The notes under the pieces were generated by a model. The model worked only from the letters and a program-made list of their open reading frames with translations, did no database searches and had not been told where the DNA came from. This document shows positions 1 to 4,009 of a stretch of DNA of 5,906 bases, piece by piece. The position numbers were made by a program, and so were the translations under genes. Source of the DNA: an uncultured Desulfomonile sp. (GTDB lineage Bacteria; Desulfobacterota; Desulfomonilia; Desulfomonilales; Desulfomonilaceae); NCBI GenBank assembly GCA_903920415.1, contig CAIXMD010000446.1, positions 1 to 5,906 of the forward strand. The letters are read 5' to 3'. Every line of letters begins with the position of its first letter. The stretch's first letter is position 1.

Positions 1-1073
1 CAAAAGCTAAGCTGTCCAGAAATGCCGACCGCCCACAAATACCTCGTGTAATTCGATGTCGCATCCCCGCCGCCAGGAGAAACCTCGTAAAAGGAGAAAC
101 TCTGACCAAAATATTCGAAAGCCATTAGAAAGGCGGATACGGATTCTTCCTGTCCCGGTCCGCGGCACTGCAGCCAGCTTCCCTTCAGCCACATCGTCAC
201 ATCCAAATTATTAGTAATGGGACATGTTGCTTCACCTGAAGCTTCAATAAGCTGACCATTGCTACCTCTCAAGGAGAATCTATTTTCAGCGTTAACCGAT
301 CTGTACAAATCCGGAGGGCTGGATGCCAATTGGAATAAAACCGCTCGTAGGGGTATCTGGACATTGTATGATGCAAGCCATGGACTCCAGATTACCGAAA
401 AATTCCACCAACTATCAGTCACGCGCAGTCCCACGTATGGGCACTGGGTTGTCAGCTTTACGTCCCCGAAATAGTCCTGTTGAGGAGTCCCTGGGAACCA
501 GCCGACGTAGGATGGCTCAGGTGGAGCCGATAGCTGTTGACTCACACGGTCAGCCTTATAGCCGATGAGAAATGCAACTTGGTCAGAGACATTAAAGCCG
601 CCTCGCGCATTTATTTCCCACCACTGCAGCCGTGAGGTAGACCAATTCCATCCCATCCAGCCATTGTTGCCTCCGAAAAAATCAGCAGCAGCTATGCCAG
701 CAAAATTTGTGGTAATCGATGCGCCCTTGGGGGGATTGGCAGAGACCTCCACAAAGACTTCCATGCGCTTTCCCAATAGGAAGTCCAGTCCCAATGACCC
801 TATCCAGAAGTTCGCGTCGTTAAATTTCACGTCCAACGTGTCAATGAGAGAATTCACATCTTTGGATTGCACTGGGACGGGGAAACTCAGGTTTACAGCC
901 ATCTTCTGATAACCAAGCTTCACAGAAGGGACTACCTGAATATTCCCAACGTTGAGATACGACATACCAGGTAAGTTTGACCCTCCACCGCCCAGCCCAA
1001 ACTGCGCCATAACGAATGACGGAGCCATGAGAGCAAACAAGCAAATGCATACTCCCGCAACACCCTTTTTCAT
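1..1073 (-). CDS. Putative outer-membrane beta-barrel protein with signal peptide (3' end cut at window edge)
   Basis: I translated this frame by hand. It stays open for 357 codons from the ATG at 1071-1073 to the window edge, where the last two bases are TG, so a TGA stop just outside is likely. Residues 1-23 form a Sec signal peptide: MKK, a hydrophobic core and a V-M-A cleavage site before Gln24. The mature part starts Gly-rich (about 25-33). It continues as alternating, Trp/Tyr/Phe-rich segments typical of transmembrane beta-strands. Examples are WWEINARGGF, VAFLIGYKA, WWNFSVIWSPW and FEYFGQSFSFY. The final residues YLWAVGISGQLSF end in Phe, with hydrophobic residues at -3, -7, -9 and -11, which resembles the C-terminal signal used by the BAM machinery. 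The start is supported by GGGAGG 8 bases upstream. An in-frame-shifted ATG at 1078-1080 sits too close to that site. I do not recognise the family, so porin, transport or structural roles are all open. The outer-membrane location is well supported; the function is not. Confidence 0.8.
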   Translation of the reverse strand, partial: MKKGVAGVCICLFALMAPSFVMAQFGLGGGGSNLPGMSYLNVGNIQVVPSVKLGYQKMAVNLSFPVPVQSKDVNSLIDTLDVKFNDANFWIGSLGLDFLLGKRMEVFVEVSANPPKGASITTNFAGIAAADFFGGNNGWMGWNWSTSRLQWWEINARGGFNVSDQVAFLIGYKADRVSQQLSAPPEPSYVGWFPGTPQQDYFGDVKLTTQCPYVGLRVTDSWWNFSVIWSPWLASYNVQIPLRAVLFQLASSPPDLYRSVNAENRFSLRGSNGQLIEASGEATCPITNNLDVTMWLKGSWLQCRGPGQEESVSAFLMAFEYFGQSFSFYEVSPGGGDATSNYTRYLWAVGISGQLSF

Positions 1074-1104
1074 TGAGCATCCCTCCCAAAGAACAACACA
1101 CAGC

Positions 1105-1120
1105 GAACCGTAACCGGTTC
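1105..1120. repeat. Perfect 16-bp dyad in the leader of the outer-membrane protein gene
   Basis: GAACCG and CGGTTC form a perfect 6-bp inverted repeat around the 4-base loop TAAC. It lies about 32 bases upstream of the ATG and, if the candidate promoter is right, about 40 bases downstream of the start point. It could be an operator for a dimeric regulator or a small RNA hairpin in the leader. It is too far from the start codon to hide the ribosome site by itself. Confidence 0.5.
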
Positions 1121-1166
1121 AGTGAAACAGACACCAACAATCTCGCAGTGGTGATGAAGACGTTAT

Positions 1167-1195
1167 TCTATATGTAAGAGGAGTTAAGATGTCGA
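1167..1195 (-). promoter_or_regulatory. Candidate sigma-70 promoter of the outer-membrane protein gene
   Basis: On the minus strand TCGACA (1190-1195, five of six matches to the -35 consensus) is followed after 17 bases by TATAGA (1167-1172, four of six). An overlapping TAGAAT gives five of six with a longer spacer. Transcription would start near 1160, leaving a leader of about 87 bases that contains the dyad at 1105-1120. This is the best promoter-like pair between the preceding gene and the ATG, but it is a pattern match only. Confidence 0.45.
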
Positions 1196-1295
1196 GAGTT
1201 TTTTTGAATATAGCCCCAATTTATGAGACGTTTGGTCGTGGCTGAGAGGACTCAAGCGCATGGGAAGGGAAGGCATTTTCAAATACGAGAGGTGG

Positions 1296-1718
1296 TTATG
1301 TTGATACTTCCTCATCCGTTGGTAATCCCGCTTCAAAGCTAAGCTTTGGTCTACCGAATAAAACTCTGAAAGCAGAGTCAATCAAATGCCCGAGCTGGTA
1401 GCCCTCAGCCTCAAGCTCTCTGATTTTGTCATAAAGCGCGCCGTCGATAGTGCTGGCAAGCTTGTACCGTCGTCCAACCTTCCGTTTGTGATGAACGGGT
1501 GGTCGCGGTGCCAGCTCAAGCCCTTTAGCCTTTCCAAGCTGTCCTTTCTGAATCGCGTCTAATCTCTCCTGTAAAGCCTGTATCGCGACCTGGAACTCTA
1601 CCTGAGTGACATATCTCTCGTCACAATAAACGCGCTTAGGTTTGCCCCCAGGCGCATTTTCGCTGCTTTCAGTCTTGGCTGTCGTTTCTGACGTTTCGTT
1701 CTTCTTACGTCTCGGCAT
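1296..1718 (-). CDS. Ribbon-helix-helix-like DNA-binding protein encoded behind the serine recombinase
   Basis: This 140-aa protein has three visible parts. Residues 1-30 are a charged, low-complexity basic tail (PRRKK, then Thr/Ser/Glu-rich, then KPKR). Residues about 37-60 are predicted amphipathic helix (VEFQVAIQALQERLDAIQ) that could dimerise. After a Pro/Lys/Arg-rich linker (70-84), residues about 84-124 match the CopG/Arc-style ribbon-helix-helix pattern. That pattern is a short strand RRYKLASTID, helix LYDKIRELEAEG, a turn, then helix LGHLIDSAFRVLFG. The acidic last ten residues follow. The ATG is preceded by GGAGGT at 5 bases, so the start is firm. The gene starts 16 bp after the recombinase stop, so the two are co-transcribed. 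By analogy with known RHH proteins it probably binds DNA as a dimer. It could repress the operon or act as an accessory factor at recombination sites. The family name is unknown to me; the RHH call is from pattern alone. Confidence 0.75.
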   Translation of the reverse strand: MPRRKKNETSETTAKTESSENAPGGKPKRVYCDERYVTQVEFQVAIQALQERLDAIQKGQLGKAKGLELAPRPPVHHKRKVGRRYKLASTIDGALYDKIRELEAEGYQLGHLIDSAFRVLFGRPKLSFEAGLPTDEEVST

Positions 1719-1734
1719 GGTCCACCTCCACTCG

Positions 1735-2406
1735 TTACGGCGCGCGTACTATTTTGTAAATGGTTGACTCACTGAATTCTTTCCCCATGCGAGTATAGAT
1801 GCCCCGTTTATCAAGGGCTCGGATAATCTTGCGAACTGACAACCCCTCATCTCTCAATTCTCTAATGACAGCGATGATAACCTGCTCCTCATGATTCTCT
1901 ACCACGAGACTGTCCTGAAAAACATAGCCATAGGGGGCTTTTCCACTAACCCTCTGCCCTAACTCCCGCTTGCGGTCCAGTGCAGCCTTGGTCCTCTCAG
2001 AAATCTTCCTACGTTCCGCCTGCGCAAAACCCGCTCGTAATGTCATCATAAGCTCACCGTCAGTCGAGGTTGAGTCAACTAGACCTGAGTCTACGAGATG
2101 AAGCTCTACCTTTTTCTGACACATCAGATTTAACAGATTCAGCGTGTCTATGGTAGAGCGAGAAAGCCTATCGAGCTTCATGCTTACGACGTGGTTGACT
2201 TTCCTAGCTACTACCAACTTAAGGAGCTTCTGGAGCCCAGGACGGTCAGTACTCTTCCCAGACAGACCAGCATCGACTATCACATCAACCACCTCCAGAC
2301 CGTGAGCTTGCGCGTACGCGGTGCACGCTGCAACCTGCGCGTCCAATGAGATACCCTTCTCAGCCTGGGAGTCTGTTGAAACCCTACAGTATATTATTGC
2401 TGACAT
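1735..2406 (-). CDS. Small serine recombinase (resolvase/invertase family)
   Basis: The 223-aa protein starts at the ATG at 2404-2406, which has a strong ribosome site (GAGAGGAG, 6 bases away). Residues 1-140 are a resolvase catalytic domain. They show Tyr6, Arg8 and nucleophile Ser10 in IIYCRVST, Asp79-Arg80 and Arg83 in KLDRLSRS, and the long helix GFAQAERRKISERTKAAL (Glu131, Arg132, Arg138). Residues about 156-223 (GKAPYGY to the C-terminus) resemble the first part of the 'recombinase' DNA-binding domain of large serine recombinases. They include a helix-turn-helix-like GLSVRKIIRALDKRG and STIYKIVRAP. There is no zinc ribbon or coiled coil. The length lies between classical resolvases (about 180-190 aa) and large integrases (450 aa or more). 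The enzyme should cut and rejoin DNA at two sites through a Ser-DNA link. Resolution, inversion or transposition cannot be told apart here. The frame stays open upstream to 2580, but those 58 residues have no family match and cross a likely promoter. Confidence 0.93.
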   Translation of the reverse strand: MSAIIYCRVSTDSQAEKGISLDAQVAACTAYAQAHGLEVVDVIVDAGLSGKSTDRPGLQKLLKLVVARKVNHVVSMKLDRLSRSTIDTLNLLNLMCQKKVELHLVDSGLVDSTSTDGELMMTLRAGFAQAERRKISERTKAALDRKRELGQRVSGKAPYGYVFQDSLVVENHEEQVIIAVIRELRDEGLSVRKIIRALDKRGIYTRMGKEFSESTIYKIVRAP

Positions 2407-2437
2407 AGCCTGCTCCTCTCTAGTCCCTAGTAAATCT

Positions 2438-2466
2438 GTTAGGGCGGATAATAAAGGATATGTCAA
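2438..2466 (-). promoter_or_regulatory. Candidate promoter of the recombinase operon
   Basis: The minus strand carries a perfect -35 box TTGACA (2461-2466). After 17 bases comes only a weak -10, CCTAAC (2438-2443, three of six). An AT-rich TATTAT lies between them at the wrong spacing. The position, 32-60 bases upstream of the ATG, is right for a promoter. The poor -10 suggests low or activator-dependent expression, or that the true promoter uses other elements. Confidence 0.35.
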
Positions 2467-2668
2467 GGAAAATATTTCAGTCCCTTCCGTCGTGTCTGAT
2501 ATCATGCTCGAAAAGCAGAACAATCGCGCTAACTTAGGGCTAACACTGAGATTCATGAATACGACATAAATGCCCGTCAACCGACCGGTTAACGGGTGTT
2601 TTAGCTAGTAAAAATCGTGCTACGCGCCTCAGCGAGTCGCATTAAAACAGGACCCAGTCGTGAATTCA

Positions 2669-2866
2669 TAAGAGCAGGCTACTGTTTCTGATGCGCGCAT
2701 TAGCCTTTTCACATTTTGAGTGATTTTCGCAGTGTTTAACACGCGGCTTTCCAAATACTTGCAGAGGTTGCAGGCTATGGTGGTCGGTCGGTGGGCACAA
2801 CGCACAAATGTAATTGTCGTCGAGCGTGACGTCTGCGTTCCAATGAGAGGAAATAGGTATATGGAC
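2669..2866 (-). pseudogene. Possible coding remnant: start-less Cys/His-rich open frame
   Basis: This 66-codon frame between a TAA (2867-2869) and a TGA (2666-2668) has no ATG or GTG start. It reads like protein in parts: DNYICALCPPTDHH near codons 17-30, then VKHCENHSKCEKANAR near 43-58. The Cys-x2-Cys and later Cys-x5-Cys with His residues would suit a zinc-binding fold. All three minus frames are fairly open here, so coding bias cannot be claimed. It may be the remains of a gene disrupted when the element formed, or chance. I cannot name a family. Confidence 0.2.
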
Positions 2867-2907
2867 TTACGGTTGCTGTGAAGTGTTTAGTTAAGAAGAG
2901 GGAACGC

Positions 2908-2944
2908 TGGCTCATCATTCGAAGCATGATGCAGAAAAGAGCCA
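2908..2944. repeat. Branched inverted repeat (11 bp of pairing with an 8-base bulge)
   Basis: TGGCTC (2908-2913) pairs with GAGCCA (2939-2944). Directly inside, ATCAT (2914-2918) pairs with ATGAT (2926-2930) around the loop TCGAAGC, leaving GCAGAAAA unpaired on one side. No T-tract follows on either strand, so it is not a standard terminator. It may be a protein-binding or recombination site, or part of a transcribed structure. Confidence 0.4.
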
Positions 2945-3007
2945 ACCAATTGAAAATGCAGATAAAAGTGGTTCAGGTTCGCAAAGCTAGTATTTAAGCG
3001 TCATATT

Positions 3008-3032
3008 CAATTTGCGGACAATTTGCGGACAA
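3008..3032. repeat. Tandem 11-bp direct repeat 40 bp from the ssrA 3' end
   Basis: The unit CAATTTGCGGA occurs twice head to tail (3008-3018 and 3019-3029), followed by CAA of a third copy. An 11-bp period puts both copies on nearly the same face of the helix. The position beside the ssrA 3' end is where arm-type binding sites of an integrase or excisionase would be expected. That role is inferred from position only. Confidence 0.6.
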
Positions 3033-3071
3033 CTTTTTGGAGGGTCTTTCTTAATAATATCAAATAGTTAT

Positions 3072-3425
3072 TGGTGGAGGCGGCGGGAATCGAACCCGCG
3101 TCCGAGAACCTTCAGCACAAGACGTCTACATGTTTATTCCGCGATTTATGTCTCGCCCGGGGAGACCCCCTCGGAACAGGTTCTCTCCGGACCAACCCGC
3201 TTGATTTTTCGCCGCTTCTCCAACAGGTACGGAAATTTGGCTATCCTGCTACCTTCGCCCCTTCCACCTCCGCAGGAAAAAGACGGAGAGACGCTAGCCT
3301 TACGCGGCTAGAGCGTACTCGTAGTTATCGGCGAGTATATTTATTCCCGGCGGTTTAACGAGTCACCGGATCGCTCGACATGCAGCCTTGACCTCAACTA
3401 TCCCCGTCGAAACCAGGTCGCCCCC
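3072..3425 (-). ncRNA. ssrA: Transfer-messenger RNA (tmRNA)
   Basis: tmRNA enters ribosomes stalled on broken mRNA, accepts the nascent chain on its own alanine and supplies a short frame that adds a degradation tag. The 354-base gene begins GGGGGCGACCTGG and ends GCCTCCACCA. The first seven and last seven bases before the discriminator A form an acceptor stem with one G-U pair. The CCA is encoded (3072-3074). The T arm has a GCGGG/CCCGC stem around TTCGATT, and the D-region TTTCGACGGGGA is typical. The tag frame runs from GCC at 3330-3332 to TAA at 3300-3302 and gives ADNYEYALAA, so the full tag is A-ADNYEYALAA. CTAGCC/GGCTAG forms the hairpin around the tag stop. It is a one-piece, non-permuted tmRNA. 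Its partner SmpB is encoded just upstream. The 3' end abuts foreign-looking DNA, and no terminator follows it here. Confidence 0.97.
3300..3332 (-). other. tmRNA tag-peptide reading frame (ADNYEYALAA)
   Basis: The resume codon is GCC, followed by GAT AAC TAC GAG TAC GCT CTA GCC GCG and the stop TAA. The ALAA ending is the signal that ClpXP-type proteases read. Internal Tyr-Glu-Tyr replaces the Glu-Asn-Tyr of the E. coli tag. The last codons sit in a hairpin, as in other tmRNAs. Confidence 0.93.
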
Positions 3426-3431
3426 TTTCGA

Positions 3432-3459
3432 TAAATAAGTTCATCGATTGTTATGACAT
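3432..3459 (-). promoter_or_regulatory. Candidate promoter of ssrA
   Basis: On the minus strand ATGTCA (3454-3459, four of six to TTGACA) is followed after 16 bases by TATTTA (3432-3437, three of six). The next G after a 6-base gap is exactly the mature tmRNA 5' end at 3425. The exact placement supports it; the weak boxes do not. The tmRNA could also be processed from a transcript continuing from smpB. Confidence 0.35.
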
Positions 3460-3466
3460 TTTTGTG

Positions 3467-3487
3467 GGCCTAGAGTTTCATTAGGCC
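3467..3487. repeat. 6-bp hairpin between smpB and ssrA
   Basis: GGCCTA and TAGGCC flank the 9-base loop GAGTTTCAT. It is 39 bases after the smpB stop. On the minus strand it is followed by CACAAAAATG rather than a T-tract. It is therefore at best a weak terminator or a processing or stability element separating smpB from ssrA. Confidence 0.35.
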
Positions 3488-3526
3488 GATAAAATTTTTG
3501 CACGAGCCATATCTTCAACGAGACAT

Positions 3527-4000
3527 TCACAAGGGTCGTCGGCGATATTTTGCCATCCTTTCAAGCTCTCGTCTCTGATCCTTTTTCTTGATAGCTTCAC
3601 GCTTGTCGAAAGATTTCTTTCCTTTGGCAAGCGCCAACTCAACTTTGACCTTACCATCTCTAAAATAAAGTTTCAAGGGTACAAGTGAAAAGCCTCTCTC
3701 AGTAACCTTTCCCAGAAGTTTCTTAATCTCTTTTCTGTGCAAAAGGAGCTTTCGTTCACGGAGAGGATCATGGTTTTCCCTGTTTGACTGTTCGTAAGAG
3801 GAAATGTGAGAGCCCACCAAGAAGAGTTCCCCCCGCCGGAATTTCCCAAAGGCATCGGATAAATTTGCTTTCCCACTGCGAAGAGATTTTACTTCGGACC
3901 CTAGGAGAGCGATGCCTGCCTCAAAGGTGTCCCCGATCTCGAAATTGAAATGAGCCTTCCTATTTTTGCAGATAATTTTCACATTATCATTTTGGGTCAT
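3527..4000 (-). CDS. smpB: SsrA-binding protein SmpB
   Basis: SmpB binds the tRNA-like end of tmRNA, helps its aminoacylation and carries it into the empty A site of stalled ribosomes. The 157 aa match the family length. Hallmarks in order are NRKAHFNFEI (13-22), GSEVKSLR (34-41), NHDPLRERKLLLH (76-88), VPLKLYF (107-113) and AKGKKSFDKRE (125-135). The basic tail ending in RMAKYRRRPL would reach into the mRNA channel. ATG is the natural start, but only CCGAAAACC separates it from the ptsI stop and I see no Shine-Dalgarno. Translation is therefore probably coupled to ptsI. The gene lies 101 bp upstream of ssrA, so both parts of the rescue system sit together. Confidence 0.98.
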   Translation of the reverse strand: MTQNDNVKIICKNRKAHFNFEIGDTFEAGIALLGSEVKSLRSGKANLSDAFGKFRRGELFLVGSHISSYEQSNRENHDPLRERKLLLHRKEIKKLLGKVTERGFSLVPLKLYFRDGKVKVELALAKGKKSFDKREAIKKKDQRRELERMAKYRRRPL

Positions 4001-4009
4001 GGTTTTCGG

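Larger units (their letters stand above)
2407..3071. other. 665-bp stretch without a convincing gene, between recombinase and ssrA
   Basis: No reading frame here has a start codon, ribosome site and recognisable product together. What I see is structure. There is the recombinase promoter region near 2438-2466. A 10-bp palindrome ATGCGCGCAT lies at 2691-2700, inside a 16-bp dyad with one mismatch (2688-2703). A start-less Cys/His-rich open frame on the minus strand covers 2669-2866. There is a branched inverted repeat at 2908-2944 and a tandem 11-bp repeat at 3008-3032. A single TGTCTGATA (2493-2501) matches the TGTCYNNTA half-site of Tn3-type res sites, but one match is expected often enough by chance. 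The stretch may be the arm of an element integrated at ssrA, with recombination sites and remnants of lost genes. Confidence 0.5.

Noticed and set aside
841..1140. 99-residue minus-strand frame overlapping the outer-membrane protein start
   Set aside because: It is a shifted frame of the same DNA. The 357-codon frame with signal peptide and beta-strands is far better supported.
1191..1206. Run of T after GAGAG on the plus strand as a terminator
   Set aside because: No hairpin precedes the T-run, and no plus-strand gene ends there.
1184..1381. 65-residue minus-strand frame downstream of the RHH-like gene
   Set aside because: It overlaps the end of the 140-aa gene in another frame, is low in recognisable features and has no clear ribosome site.
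2407..2580. N-terminal extension of the recombinase to 2580 (58 extra residues)
   Set aside because: The extension has no resolvase similarity and covers the likely promoter. The ATG at 2406 has a strong ribosome site and places Tyr6, Arg8 and Ser10 exactly as in classical resolvases.
2720..2881. Plus-strand 53-codon frame starting with GTG
   Set aside because: No ribosome site, no recognisable motif, and it overlaps the opposite-strand Cys/His-rich frame.
3012..3358. Plus-strand reading frames with WWRRRESNPRPR and VEAAGIEPAS
   Set aside because: They are antisense translations of the tmRNA 3' end; these strings are well-known artefacts of annotating such RNA genes as protein.
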